Shown one piece after another: positions 34,420-43,435 of a stretch of 64,000 nt of DNA. Numbering within the stretch: position 1 is the first letter of the stretch; each line of letters begins with the position of its first letter. The DNA comes from Pseudomonas sp. ICMP22404. Its GTDB lineage: Bacteria > Pseudomonadota > Gammaproteobacteria > Pseudomonadales > Pseudomonadaceae. Below the pieces are notes generated by a model. That model was not told the DNA's origin. It made no database searches and saw only the letters and a list, made by a program, of their open reading frames with translations. The stretch is from assembly GCF_006227205.1 (NCBI RefSeq), contig NZ_VCNG01000006.1, forward strand, positions 62,001 to 126,000. The letters are read 5' to 3'. Made by a program: the position numbers and the translations under genes.

Positions 34420-35136
34420 GTGTCCCGTACTTCTCGGCTGCTCACCTTGTTGCAAGTCTTGCGGGGCAAGCGCTGCCCGGCCACCGCCGCGACATTGGCG
34501 GCCGAGTTGAAGGTGTCCGAACGCACGCTGTACCGCGACATTGCCGAGCTGACCGCCCTTGGGGCGCCGATCCAGGGCGAGGCGGGCATCGGCTATGTTT
34601 TGCGCAGTGGCCTGTTCCTGCCGCCACTGATGTTCACCGCCGATGAGATCGAGGCCATTGTGCTGGGCCTGCGCTACGTGGATCAGCGCGGTGACGAGGT
34701 GCTGGGCAAGGCGGCCGCCGACGCCTTGGCGAAGGTCGCCGCGGTGCTGGCTCCCGATGTCCGGGACGCCTTGCGCAACCCCACGGTGTTGCCTGGTCCG
34801 CCAGGTTATGGGTATCCGCAGAATACGGTGGAACTGAACGTGTATCGCCAGGCCATCCGCACCCAGGCGAAGCTGCACATCGATTACGCCGACGTGAACA
34901 ATACGCCGAGCCAGCGGCTGATCTGGCCCCTGGCCCTGGGTTTTTTCAACGAGGCGCGGGTGGTGGTGGCCTGGTGCGAGTTACGTGGCGCCTACCGGAC
35001 CTTTCGCACTGACCGGATTGCGTCGGCCAGCGAGCGGGGTGAACGCTATCCCGGCAGGCGCAGCGACTTGCTGCGGGCCTGGATGAAGTCGATGAAACTG
35101 GACGACACCGGGCGCTTCACTCCTGACAAGAACTGA
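34420..35136 (+). CDS. YafY-type HTH and WYL-domain transcriptional regulator
   Basis: A 238-residue regulator with an N-terminal DeoR-like HTH_11 domain (RLLTLLQVLRGKRCPATAAT, LKVSERTLYRDIAELTALGA) and a C-terminal WYL domain (RLIWPLALGFFNEARVVVAWCELRGAYRTFRTDRI). The conserved WYL tripeptide is replaced by WCE here. GTG at 34420 is the likely start. It is followed 51 bases later by an NTF2-like gene, a pairing often seen in proteobacteria; it may regulate itself and that gene. Confidence 0.9.
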   Translation: MSRTSRLLTLLQVLRGKRCPATAATLAAELKVSERTLYRDIAELTALGAPIQGEAGIGYVLRSGLFLPPLMFTADEIEAIVLGLRYVDQRGDEVLGKAAADALAKVAAVLAPDVRDALRNPTVLPGPPGYGYPQNTVELNVYRQAIRTQAKLHIDYADVNNTPSQRLIWPLALGFFNEARVVVAWCELRGAYRTFRTDRIASASERGERYPGRRSDLLRAWMKSMKLDDTGRFTPDKN

Positions 35137-35187
35137 CATGAGGCTGTTTTAGCATGATGCCAGATCGATAAAACAAGGAGCCTTACC

Positions 35188-35529
35188 ATGTCCAATCCCG
35201 TCTCTTCCCTGGCCCCGGCCATCGCCGGCTACATCGCGGCCGCCAATGCCCGTGACAGCTCGGCGGTGGCGCGTTTTTTTGCCGAGGATGCCAACGTGTT
35301 CGATGAGGGCCAGCACCGGGCCGGCACCCAGGCTATCGTCCAATGGATGGAAGACACTTCCCGCCGCTTCCAGCCACGGGTCGAAGTGCTCAACGTGCAG
35401 CAACGCACGGGCAAGGTGCTGGTTCACAACCTGATCTCGGGAACCTTCCCCGGCAGCCCACTGGAGTTGCGGTATACCTTCCGGCTCGATGAGCAGGGGA
35501 AGATCAGCCGACTGGATATCTCGATTTAA
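35188..35529 (+). CDS. NTF2-like / SnoaL-fold protein
   Basis: A 113-residue single-domain protein of the NTF2-like fold (IAGYIAAANARDSSAVARFF ... VFDEGQHRAGTQAIVQWMEDT ... YTFRLDEQGKISRLDIS). Members bind small hydrophobic ligands or act as isomerases and hydrolases; no catalytic residue pattern allows a closer call. An AAGGAG ribosome binding site precedes the ATG. It follows the YafY-type regulator in the same direction, suggesting co-transcription or regulation by it. Confidence 0.9.
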   Translation: MSNPVSSLAPAIAGYIAAANARDSSAVARFFAEDANVFDEGQHRAGTQAIVQWMEDTSRRFQPRVEVLNVQQRTGKVLVHNLISGTFPGSPLELRYTFRLDEQGKISRLDISI

Positions 35530-35543
35530 AAGGCGCGAGCACC

Positions 35544-35573
35544 TGTGGCGAGGGGATAAATCCCCTCGCCACA
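35544..35573. repeat. Short GTGGCGAGGGG palindrome
   Basis: A 30-base palindrome TGTGGCGAGGGGATA and ATCCCCTCGCCACA, the same family as 34287-34318, placed 14 bases after the NTF2-like stop codon, where it could act as an mRNA 3' hairpin. Confidence 0.85.
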
Positions 35574-35653
35574 AGGGCTCATGCTCGGTTCGTGTGATCG
35601 TTGATCGTTCGGCATGGCATACTCAGCCCCTTCCTCTTCCGGACCCTGGCCGC

Positions 35654-36775
35654 ATGACTTTCGACTCCCCCTTGAGTGCCTGGCAGCACGCCATCGAACA
35701 TCACGGTTTTGTCCAGGATGAGGCCCAGGAGTTGGCAATCATGACCTTGGAGCAATGCCACAAGGCATTGCACGAGGGACGCAAGTCGATCAAGGGGGTG
35801 TATCTCTGGGGCCCGGTGGGACGTGGCAAGACCTGGCTGATGGATCGCTTCCATGAAAGTCTTCAGGTTCCCGCCCGTCGCCAGCATTTCCATCACTTCA
35901 TGGCCTGGGTGCACCAGCGTTCGTTCCAGCTCACGGGCACACCGGACCCATTGCAGGCCCTGGCCAGGGAACTGAGCCGGGAAGTGCGGGTACTGTGTTT
36001 CGATGAACTGTTCGTCACCGACATTGGCGATGCCATCATCCTCGGACGCCTGTTCCAGGTCATGTTCGAGCTGGGCATGGTGATGGTGAGCACTTCGAAC
36101 CTGCCGCCCGAAGAACTCTATGCCAACGGCCACAACCGTGAGCGGTTCCTGCCGACCATCGCTGCGATCAAGCAGCATATGCAAGTCGTGCCGGTGAACG
36201 GCTGGCAGGATCATCGCCAGCACCCGGGTGCGCTGCAGCAGCGTTATTGGTTATGGGAGGCCGGGCGACCCGAGCCGTTGGGCGAGGTCTTCGAGCGCTT
36301 GAGTGTGGGGCAACAGTCCAGTGCTGATCCGGTGCCAGTCGGCCATCGTCTGCTGGAGCCGATCAAGGCCAGCGACACGGTGCTCTGGAGCCGCTACCGG
36401 GACCTGTGTGAGCAACCTTTCTCGGCCCTGGATTTCATGGGCCTGTGCGATCGCTACAAGGCCATCCTGCTCAGCGACGTGCCTTGCCTGAGTGCGGAGC
36501 AGCGGGAAGGGCGTATTGCCCGTGGTACGGAAGACGGCGTCGAGCGGGTCGAGGCGGGGGATCGCGAGCTGCCGCAATTGTCGGTCCACGATGACGGTGT
36601 GCGACGCTTCATCGCCCTGATCGACGAATGCTACGATCGCAAGGTGCCGCTCTACCTGTCGGCCCAGGTGCCCATGGATCAGTTGTATACCGAGGGCTAT
36701 CTGCAATTCCCGTTTCGCCGTACTCTCAGTCGCCTCCAGGAAATGCAGATGCAACGTTTCGGTCAGCCCGCCTGA
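35654..36775 (+). CDS. zapE: AFG1/ZapE-family ATPase
   Basis: A 373-residue P-loop ATPase. Walker A is GPVGRGKT at residues 53-60, Walker B is VLCFDELFV and a sensor-like STSNLPPEELY follows, as in ZapE/AFG1. ZapE is a Z-ring-associated ATPase in E. coli needed for division under stress. The start at 35654 (MTFDSPLSAWQ) is favoured, although the frame is open back to 35489 and the ribosome binding site is weak. Pseudomonads commonly have more than one gene of this family, so whether this is the orthologue or a paralogue is uncertain. Confidence 0.85.
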   Translation: MTFDSPLSAWQHAIEHHGFVQDEAQELAIMTLEQCHKALHEGRKSIKGVYLWGPVGRGKTWLMDRFHESLQVPARRQHFHHFMAWVHQRSFQLTGTPDPLQALARELSREVRVLCFDELFVTDIGDAIILGRLFQVMFELGMVMVSTSNLPPEELYANGHNRERFLPTIAAIKQHMQVVPVNGWQDHRQHPGALQQRYWLWEAGRPEPLGEVFERLSVGQQSSADPVPVGHRLLEPIKASDTVLWSRYRDLCEQPFSALDFMGLCDRYKAILLSDVPCLSAEQREGRIARGTEDGVERVEAGDRELPQLSVHDDGVRRFIALIDECYDRKVPLYLSAQVPMDQLYTEGYLQFPFRRTLSRLQEMQMQRFGQPA

Positions 36776-36843
36776 CCTGTATCCGCCGACGGTTCCGATC
36801 CGTCGGTACTACCCGCCGTACCAGCGAAGAGAGATGTAAGGTC

Positions 36844-37338
36844 ATGGAAGAAGCCAAGGGCGTTCTCGTACTGCAAGCCAGCTATACCAATCCTGTACAC
36901 GCCGAAGCGATCTGTCACGTGCTCAATGGCTATGCGGAAGACCCCATGGGCGGCGGCCAGTCACTGTCGGCCGAAGTCCTGCTGCATCTGCCGGCGGAAC
37001 TGGCCAAGCGCCCCCATGCGTTCAGCGTGCTGGCCTTCGTCAACGGCGAGCCGGCGGGGCTGGTCAATTGTTTCGAAGGTTTTTCGACCTTTGCCTGCCG
37101 GCCGCTGGTGAATATCCATGATGTCGCCGTCATGAAGGCGTTTCGCGGAATGGGCCTGAGCCAGAAGATGCTGCAGAAAGTCGAGGACATCGCTCGTCAG
37201 CGCGGTTGCTGCAAGATCACCCTGGAAGTGCTTGAAGGCAATGCCGTGGCCCAGGCCAGCTATTCGAAGTTCGGCTTTGCCGCCGGCATGTTCGACCCGG
37301 CTCACGGCCGCATGCTGTTCTGGACCAAGCCCCTGTAA
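36844..37338 (+). CDS. GNAT-family N-acetyltransferase
   Basis: A 164-residue single-domain GNAT enzyme. The acetyl-CoA pyrophosphate loop is VMKAFRGMGLSQKMLQKVED, preceded by LVNIHDVAV (beta-4) and followed by ITLEVLEGNAVAQASYSKFGF, the classical motif B. The start at 36844 with AAGG just upstream is preferred, although the frame continues upstream into zapE. The acceptor is unknown. It is 68 bases downstream of zapE, possibly co-transcribed, and is followed by a REPIN. Confidence 0.9.
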   Translation: MEEAKGVLVLQASYTNPVHAEAICHVLNGYAEDPMGGGQSLSAEVLLHLPAELAKRPHAFSVLAFVNGEPAGLVNCFEGFSTFACRPLVNIHDVAVMKAFRGMGLSQKMLQKVEDIARQRGCCKITLEVLEGNAVAQASYSKFGFAAGMFDPAHGRMLFWTKPL

Positions 37339-37361
37339 AAATACTGACTGTATCGCACCCC

Positions 37362-37451
37362 TGCGGGAGCGGGCTTGCTCGCGAAGGCGGTAGGTCAGCC
37401 AATGATTAGGTTGACTGACACTGCCCCTTCGCGAGCAAGCCCGCTCCCACA
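37362..37451. repeat. REPIN
   Basis: Inverted REP pair: TGCGGGAGCGGGCTTGCTCG at 37362 and CGAGCAAGCCCGCTCCCACA ending at 37451. The arms carry GGGCTTG/CAAGCCC in place of the usual GAGCCTG, a compensated sub-type. It lies between two converging genes. Confidence 0.92.
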
Positions 37452-37473
37452 CAAGTTGCGCGGTGCCTTGCGG

Positions 37474-39213
37474 TTACTGCTGAACCACCTTGGCCACCGG
37501 CGTCTTGGGCTGCATCAGGCTGAAGTCGATCAGCGCCTTGTGCTGGCGTTGATAGGGGTTGCCAATCAGCAGCGGTCGAGCCTGGAAGTCGGTGCTGACC
37601 AGGCTCTTGCTGCGGTCCAGTTCATCGAAGCTCAAGCCCGCCAGGTCTGCCCAGGTATGGATCAGCTGAGAACTGCTGTAAGGCCGTGACAGGTCGCCAG
37701 CAAAGCTCCAGTCATGGGTTTCGCGCCACTTGGGCGAAGCCCAGGCCATGAACGGAATGGTGTACATCGGCGCAGTTGGCTTGCCTTCATTGCGGCCAAG
37801 GGTGCCATGACCCACTGAGTCGAATACGTCCTCACCATGGTCCGAGAGGTACAACAGAAAGCCGTTGGGGTCGCTCTTGGCGTAGTCCTTGATCAGGCTG
37901 GAAACCACGAAGTCGTTGTACAGCACCGCGTTGTCGTAACTGTTATAGGTAGGCACCTGATCGTCACGCAGGCCCGCCGGTACGCCCTGGCGGTCGGTGA
38001 ACTTGTTGAAGGTCGGCGGATACCGGTACTGGTAGCTCATGTGGGTACCGAGCAGGTGCACCACGATCAGCTTGCGCGGCGCGGTATCGGCCAGCGCTTT
38101 GTTGAACGGTGCAATCACGTCGCCATCGTACTGCGCGGCGTTCTGGTTACGGTTGTTGTTCAGATACACCTGCTCGTCGGCCTGTTGGGAGAACGTCGTG
38201 AGCATGGTGTTGCGCTTGGTCATGGTCTGCTGGTTGGTGATCCAGAAGGTCTTGTAGCCTGCCTGTTTCATCATGCTGACCAGCGAAGGGGTTGTCAGGT
38301 ACAGATCCGGACTCTGCTCGTCGGCGAATGTCAGTACCTGTTGCAGTGCTTCGATGGTGTACGGACGTGGCGTGATCACATTGTCGAAGACCGCCAATTG
38401 GTCCTTGAGTTTGTCCAGCTCCGGCGTGGTTTCCCTCGGGTAGCCATACAGGCTCATGCGTTGGCGATTGGTGGACTCGCCAATGACCAACACCAGGGTC
38501 GCCGGTTGGTTGGCCATGGTGTCCTTGAGGTTGCGCAGTGGCTCTATCTTGCTGGCGCTGTGCAACATGCCCTGCATGCTTGCCAACTGCTCGCCGTAAC
38601 GACGGTATGCCACCAGCATTTGCCAAGGGACGGCCGGCTCGATGCGGTCTTCGAATTTTTCCAGGCCGCCGGCCAGGCTGCCAGCGCGCTGGGTTTGCTT
38701 GACCAGCGGGTAACCGACCACGGCGCCCAGAATCACAACCGCCGCGACCAGGGCCTGTCCGCGGGGCAGGTACACCGGACGCAGACGCGTCCAGAGGAAA
38801 TAAGCCACTGCGGTATGCGCGAGGAACGCCGGCACCATCCACCAGGCAAAATACTGCGTCATGTACTCGCCGGCTTCAGCCACGTTCGACTCGAACATGA
38901 TGAAGATGACGCTTTGGGAGAATTCCTGCTGATAGATGAAGAAGTAACCCAGGCTGGCCATGGAGCAGGCCCACAGCACTACACCGATCAGCGCGGCGAG
39001 CAGGCGGGTCCGAGCGGGGAAAAGCAGCATGGGCGCCAGCCACAGCGCACTCATGGTGAATGCCTGGCGGAACCCGGAGAAGCCGGAGGTATCGCTCAAC
39101 AGGATAAGCAGTTGAGTAATACCGGAGAAATACCAGAAGAACAGGAACAGCCAGCCGAACCCGGCCCAATCGAAACCTTTCGCAGTCGTTTTGCTGCGTT
39201 TGAACAGACTCAT
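37474..39213 (-). CDS. Phosphoethanolamine transferase, CptA type
   Basis: A 579-residue inner-membrane enzyme with five hydrophobic segments in the first ~190 residues and a periplasmic sulfatase-fold domain. The domain shows the nucleophile block LVIGESTNRQRMSLYGYPRETTP, HLLGTHMSYQYRYPP and the metal-binding LYLSDHGED. It transfers phosphoethanolamine from phosphatidylethanolamine to a glycan such as LPS core; the CptA-like arrangement is inferred from motif order. The start at 39213 has GGAG six bases upstream; an in-frame TTG one codon earlier is rejected. It stands alone, with a REPIN after the stop. Confidence 0.9.
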   Translation of the reverse strand: MSLFKRSKTTAKGFDWAGFGWLFLFFWYFSGITQLLILLSDTSGFSGFRQAFTMSALWLAPMLLFPARTRLLAALIGVVLWACSMASLGYFFIYQQEFSQSVIFIMFESNVAEAGEYMTQYFAWWMVPAFLAHTAVAYFLWTRLRPVYLPRGQALVAAVVILGAVVGYPLVKQTQRAGSLAGGLEKFEDRIEPAVPWQMLVAYRRYGEQLASMQGMLHSASKIEPLRNLKDTMANQPATLVLVIGESTNRQRMSLYGYPRETTPELDKLKDQLAVFDNVITPRPYTIEALQQVLTFADEQSPDLYLTTPSLVSMMKQAGYKTFWITNQQTMTKRNTMLTTFSQQADEQVYLNNNRNQNAAQYDGDVIAPFNKALADTAPRKLIVVHLLGTHMSYQYRYPPTFNKFTDRQGVPAGLRDDQVPTYNSYDNAVLYNDFVVSSLIKDYAKSDPNGFLLYLSDHGEDVFDSVGHGTLGRNEGKPTAPMYTIPFMAWASPKWRETHDWSFAGDLSRPYSSSQLIHTWADLAGLSFDELDRSKSLVSTDFQARPLLIGNPYQRQHKALIDFSLMQPKTPVAKVVQQ

Positions 39214-39417
39214 CAAGCGCTCCAGCCTTTTTTATCTACACCGGCGAAGCTGTTGGCACCGGATGGTAACAGCAGGCATGCGCCGAGCACCCTAAAGGCT
39301 GGGAGTATCCTGGGAACGTTGTGAAAACTTTGTGAGTTTTCGGTTATAGAACGGTAGCTTGGGTGCGAATGCACGTGTGGCGGGGGGACTTAATCCCGCT
39401 GGTACGAGGATATTGTC

Positions 39418-39516
39418 GTAGGAGCTGCCGAGCGGAGCGAGGCTGCGATCTTTCCATCAATACTTGAATCTCAGCGAGATCAAGATCGAAAGATCGCAGG
39501 CTTCGCCAGCTCCTAC
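39418..39516. repeat. GTAGGAGCTGCCG-type inverted repeat
   Basis: GTAGGAGCTGCCGAGCGGAG at 39418 and the inverted GCAGGCTTCGCCAGCTCCTAC ending at 39516, with inner arms GCGATCTTTC and GAAAGATCGC, form a long hairpin. This is a different Pseudomonas REP-like family from the GTGGGAGCGAGC type and the only copy seen in the window. It and a further partial repeat (GTGGCGGGGGGACTTAATCCC, near 39375) occupy the 310-base gap after the transferase start; no gene was seen there. Confidence 0.85.
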
Positions 39517-39523
39517 AGGGGGA

Positions 39524-39697
39524 TTATCGAGCCAGGGCCTGGCCTTGATGGGACAATTGGGCATGCTGCAACTGCATGCGCAACTGGGTCACTTCATCGA
39601 GCAGCAGATCGCGTTCTTCCTTGAGAAGGCGCAATTCGTCGCGACGAATGGTCACGTAAAGGGTTTGGGGAGGACGTGCGGTAACGACTGGGTCCAT
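39524..39697 (-). CDS. 57-residue coiled-coil protein
   Basis: A short minus-strand gene. The ATG at 39697 is preceded by GAGG and the product has 57 residues. Residues 18-46 (RRDELRLLKEERDLL ... EVTQLRMQLQHAQL) form a heptad-like charged coiled coil. The N-terminus is MDPVVTARPPQTLYVTI. No cysteine or membrane segment. Coding is supported by the ribosome binding site, the clean amphipathic pattern and the stop positioned just past the inverted repeat. Function unknown; divergent from gnd. Confidence 0.72.
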   Translation of the reverse strand: MDPVVTARPPQTLYVTIRRDELRLLKEERDLLLDEVTQLRMQLQHAQLSHQGQALAR

Positions 39698-39985
39698 TGC
39701 TCACCTCGCAAATGGCTACATCAACTATAGAGATGTCGCCAGCTTTTTTGGTCGACACTCTACTATCGGCGCCGATTCTGATTTCTTTTGCTCGTGAATG
39801 GAACTTTTTTATTTTTCATGGTAGTCGTGCCTTCGACCGGGTTTGAAGCGTTACCCCCTTGTGATCGCACGAATTAACCGGAAACTATGCAGCAAGGCTC
39901 TGGACTAACCTCCATTTGTCGCAGCCAAATCATATTGAAGCTAAACCTTTGACTTACCTTTATTTGTAGTAGGGAGCATCAGCAC

Positions 39986-40966
39986 ATGCAACTCGGGATT
40001 ATTGGACTGGGCCGCATGGGCGGCAATATTGCGCGGCGCCTGATGCTCGATGGGCACACCACGGTGGTCTATGACCGCAACACCGCGTTCGTCGAAAAAC
40101 TGGTCCAGGAAGGCGCCACGGGTGTGGCGGACCTGCCGGCACTGGTAGCCGGGCTGGAAAAACCGCGAGCGGTCTGGGTCATGCTGCCGGCCGGCGCGCC
40201 CACTGAAGACACCATCAACGCGCTCAGCGCGCTGCTGGAGCCAGGTGATGTGATCATCGATGGCGGTAATTCGTACTACAAGGACGACATCCGTCGCGCC
40301 CAGGCGCTGTCGGAAAAGGGCTTGAACTACATGGATGTGGGCACTTCCGGCGGCGTCTGGGGCCTGGAGCGCGGTTATTGCATGATGATCGGCGGCGATG
40401 CCGACGTGGTGACGCGCCTGGATCCGCTGTTCGCCAGCCTGGCACCGGGAATGGGCGATATTCCTCGCACCCGTGACCGCAAGTCCGACGATGATCGCGC
40501 CGAGCGCGGCTATATTCATGCCGGCCCGGCGGGTTCCGGGCATTTCGTGAAAATGATCCATAACGGCATCGAGTACGGCATGATGCAGGCCTTCGCCGAG
40601 GGCTTCGATATCCTCAAGACCAAGTCCAGCGAAAGCCTGCCGCCGGAGCAACGTTTCGACCTCAATCTGGCCGATATCGCCGAAGTCTGGCGGCGCGGAA
40701 GCGTGGTGTCGTCCTGGTTGCTCGACCTGACGGCGGATGCCCTGGCCAGCGATCCGAAGCTGGACGGCTTTTCCGGTGAAGTGGCCGACAGCGGCGAAGG
40801 GCGTTGGACCATCGAGGCGGCTATCGAGCAAGCGGTGCCGGTGCCGGTGCTCTCCAGTTCGCTGTTCGCCCGTTTCCGTTCCCGCCAGCAGAGCACTTAT
40901 GGCGACAAAATGCTGTCGGCCATGCGCTTCGGCTTCGGCGGCCATGTGGAGACGCCGAAAAAATGA
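39986..40966 (+). CDS. gnd: 6-phosphogluconate dehydrogenase, short form
   Basis: Oxidatively decarboxylates 6-phosphogluconate to ribulose 5-phosphate. At 326 residues it belongs to the short (about 300-335 residue) class rather than the 470-residue NADP enzyme. The dinucleotide motif is [19 protein letters not shown] and the catalytic signature is [15 protein letters not shown] with [20 protein letters not shown], including the catalytic Lys. Cofactor use (NAD or NADP) is not certain; short forms are often NAD-preferring. Its stop overlaps the zwf start (40963-40966), so it leads a three-gene operon. Confidence 0.96.
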   Translation: MQLGIIGLGRMGGNIARRLMLDGHTTVVYDRNTAFVEKLVQEGATGVADLPALVAGLEKPRAVWVMLPAGAPTEDTINALSALLEPGDVIIDGGNSYYKDDIRRAQALSEKGLNYMDVGTSGGVWGLERGYCMMIGGDADVVTRLDPLFASLAPGMGDIPRTRDRKSDDDRAERGYIHAGPAGSGHFVKMIHNGIEYGMMQAFAEGFDILKTKSSESLPPEQRFDLNLADIAEVWRRGSVVSSWLLDLTADALASDPKLDGFSGEVADSGEGRWTIEAAIEQAVPVPVLSSSLFARFRSRQQSTYGDKMLSAMRFGFGGHVETPKK

Positions 40967-42483
40967 CCTCGATCGGCAGGAAATCCAAGGCAGAACCCGC
41001 ACCGCCGACCACGTTGTTCCTGTTCGGTGCTCATGGTGACCTGGTCAAGCGTCTGCTGATGCCGGCGTTGTACCACCTCAGCCGTGACGGGTTGCTAGGG
41101 GATGGACTGCAGATCATTGGCGTTGATCACAACGCCATCAGTGACCTGGACTTTGCCAGGAAACTCGAGGACTTCATCCGTCACGAAGCCGCGAGCGAGG
41201 GCGGCGATGCCGGCCGTGCGCTCGATCCGGTACTGTGGGCCCGCTTGGCCAAAGGCATCAGCTACGTGCAGGGCGACTTCCTCGACGACGGCACCTATGC
41301 AGCGCTGGCGGCGAAGATCGCTGCCAGCGGTACCGGCAATGCGGTGTTCTACCTGGCGACCGCGCCGCGCTTTTTCAGTGAGGTGGTCCGCCGCCTCGGT
41401 GCGGCCGGGTTGCTTGAGGAACAGGCTGACGCCTTTCGGCGGGTGGTGATCGAAAAGCCGTTCGGCTCGGATCTGCACACCGCCGAAGCGCTCAATGCCT
41501 GCTTGCTCAAGGTCATGAGCGAGAAGCAGATCTATCGGATCGACCATTATCTGGGCAAGGAAACGGTACAGAACATCCTGGTCAGCCGTTTCTCCAACAG
41601 TTTGTTCGAAGCGTTCTGGAACAATCATTACATCGACCACGTGCAAATCACCGCCGCCGAAACGGTCGGCGTGGAAACCCGTGGCAGTTTTTACGAACAC
41701 ACCGGTGCGCTGCGGGACATGGTGCCCAACCATCTGTTCCAGTTATTGGCGATGGTGGCGATGGAACCGCCGGCTGCCTTCGGTGCCGATGCAGTGCGAG
41801 GGGAGAAGGCCAAGGTGGTCGGCGCCATCCGACCCTGGTCGGTGGAACAGGCTCGCGCCAATTCGGTACGCGGCCAGTACATCGCCGGTGCAATCGATGG
41901 CACGCCGGTGAACGGCTATCGCCAGGAAGCCAACGTGGCGGCCGACAGCGGCACCGAAACATACGTCGCCCTGAAGGTCATGATCGACAACTGGCGGTGG
42001 GTGGGCGTGCCGTTTTATCTGCGTACCGGCAAGCGCATGAGTGTACGGGACACGGAAATCATCATTTGTTTCAAGCCGGCGCCGTACGCGCAGTTTCGCG
42101 ATACGGAAGTCGAGGAATTGCAACCTACTTACCTGAAGATACAGATCCAGCCCAATGAAGGCATGTGGTTCGATCTGCTGGCCAAGCGGCCGGGACCGAC
42201 GCTCGACATGGCGAATATAGAATTGGGCTTCGCCTACAAGGATTTCTTCGAAATGCAGCCATCCACGGGTTACGAAACCCTGATCTACGATTGCCTGACC
42301 GGCGATCAGACGTTGTTCCAGCGCGCCGACAACATCGAGAATGGCTGGCGTGCCGTCCAGCCGTTTCTCGATGCCTGGCAGCAGGACGCGACCGTCCAGC
42401 CCTACAAGGCCGGAGAGGATGGCCCGGCCGCCGCCGATGATTTGCTGACACGCGATGGTCGTGCCTGGCATGACCTCGGATGA
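40963..42483 (+). CDS. zwf: Glucose-6-phosphate 1-dehydrogenase Zwf
   Basis: Oxidises glucose 6-phosphate to 6-phosphogluconolactone. It has 506 residues. The N-terminal nucleotide loop [20 protein letters not shown] has His in place of the usual Ser of GxSGD, and the active site is [14 protein letters not shown]. The start at 40963 overlaps the gnd stop by four bases, and the end overlaps the HAD gene (ATGA at 42480), so the three are coupled. No pgl lactonase gene lies in this operon; Pseudomonas genomes usually carry another zwf next to pgl and edd, so this is probably the second copy. Confidence 0.96.
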   Translation: MTSIGRKSKAEPAPPTTLFLFGAHGDLVKRLLMPALYHLSRDGLLGDGLQIIGVDHNAISDLDFARKLEDFIRHEAASEGGDAGRALDPVLWARLAKGISYVQGDFLDDGTYAALAAKIAASGTGNAVFYLATAPRFFSEVVRRLGAAGLLEEQADAFRRVVIEKPFGSDLHTAEALNACLLKVMSEKQIYRIDHYLGKETVQNILVSRFSNSLFEAFWNNHYIDHVQITAAETVGVETRGSFYEHTGALRDMVPNHLFQLLAMVAMEPPAAFGADAVRGEKAKVVGAIRPWSVEQARANSVRGQYIAGAIDGTPVNGYRQEANVAADSGTETYVALKVMIDNWRWVGVPFYLRTGKRMSVRDTEIIICFKPAPYAQFRDTEVEELQPTYLKIQIQPNEGMWFDLLAKRPGPTLDMANIELGFAYKDFFEMQPSTGYETLIYDCLTGDQTLFQRADNIENGWRAVQPFLDAWQQDATVQPYKAGEDGPAAADDLLTRDGRAWHDLG

Positions 42484-43301
42484 GTGAGCCAGTGAAACAT
42501 CCCATCCGATTACTGCTCAGCGACATGGACGGCACGTTGCTCCTGCCCGACCACAGTCTCAACCAGCGCACCATCGAAGCCGTTCGTGCCCTGCGCGAGG
42601 CCGGCGTGTTGTTCAGCCTGGCCACCGGACGGCCACCACGGGCGATGTTGCAGCAGATCGAAGCCCTGGGTGTCGACTTGCCCACGGCGGCGTTCAACGG
42701 CGGTACGCTGGTTCATCCGGACGGCAGTTTTCTTGCCGTGCACTACCTGCCACCGGAGGCGGCGTTGACGACCCTGGCGCTGTACGCCGATCAGCCCGGC
42801 ATCGAGGTCTGGGTGTTTGCCGATGGCCACTGGCTGGTGCGTGATGCCAACGGGCCGATGGTGCCGGTGGAAACCCGTGGCCTGGGCTACCCGCCAGTTG
42901 AGGTGGAGAGTTTCGAACCCTACCTGGAGCGCATCGACAAGATCGTCGCCACCAGCGCCAATACGGGTCTGCTGGTCGAGCTGGAGGCCCGCTTGCATCC
43001 GCTGCTCAAGGGGCAGGCCCAAGTGTCGCGTTCGCAACCGATCTACCTGGACGTTACGGCGATGCAGGCCAACAAGGGGGAGGCGTTGTCGACCCTGGCA
43101 GCATTCCTGGGCGTGCCGTTGGAGCAGACGGCGGCGATGGGGGACGGCGGCAATGATCCGGCGATGTTCCACCGTGCGGGCCTGTCGATTGCCATGGGGC
43201 AGGCAGAGGAGTCGATCAGGCGCCAGGCCGATGTGATTACCGCATCCGTTACCGAGGATGGCGCGGCGCTGGCGATCGAGCGCTACATCCTGCCTCGATA
43301 A
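42480..43301 (+). CDS. Cof-type HAD hydrolase
   Basis: A 273-residue HAD phosphatase. Motif I is LLSDMDGTLL (nucleophile Asp and acid Asp), motif II SLATGRPP, and motif IV TAAMGDGGNDPAMFHRAG; a C2 cap of the Cof type lies between motifs II and III. These act on sugar phosphates, nucleotides or FMN; the specific substrate is unknown. The placement overlapping zwf by ATGA suggests a role in pentose-phosphate metabolism, for example removal of an inhibitory sugar phosphate, but this is inference. Confidence 0.9.
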   Translation: MSEPVKHPIRLLLSDMDGTLLLPDHSLNQRTIEAVRALREAGVLFSLATGRPPRAMLQQIEALGVDLPTAAFNGGTLVHPDGSFLAVHYLPPEAALTTLALYADQPGIEVWVFADGHWLVRDANGPMVPVETRGLGYPPVEVESFEPYLERIDKIVATSANTGLLVELEARLHPLLKGQAQVSRSQPIYLDVTAMQANKGEALSTLAAFLGVPLEQTAAMGDGGNDPAMFHRAGLSIAMGQAEESIRRQADVITASVTEDGAALAIERYILPR

Positions 43302-43315
43302 CTCACATGGAACCC

Positions 43316-43403
43316 TGTGGGAGCGAGCCTGCTCGCGAAAGCGGTGGGTCAGTCAGCATAGAGTCGACTGACGTGCCGCCTTCGCGAGCAGGCTCGCTCC
43401 CAC
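43316..43403. repeat. REPIN
   Basis: Inverted REP pair with arms TGTGGGAGCGAGCCTGCTCG (43316) and GCGAGCAGGCTCGCTCCCAC ending at 43403, between the converging HAD and nhaB genes. Confidence 0.93.
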
Positions 43404-43435
43404 ACGCGTTTCGCACTGGGCTGTGAGATGTATGT

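Noticed and set aside
39464..39730. 88-codon plus-strand frame before gnd
   Set aside because: It lacks a ribosome binding site and its first part crosses the inverted repeat; the minus strand carries the better supported 57-residue gene.
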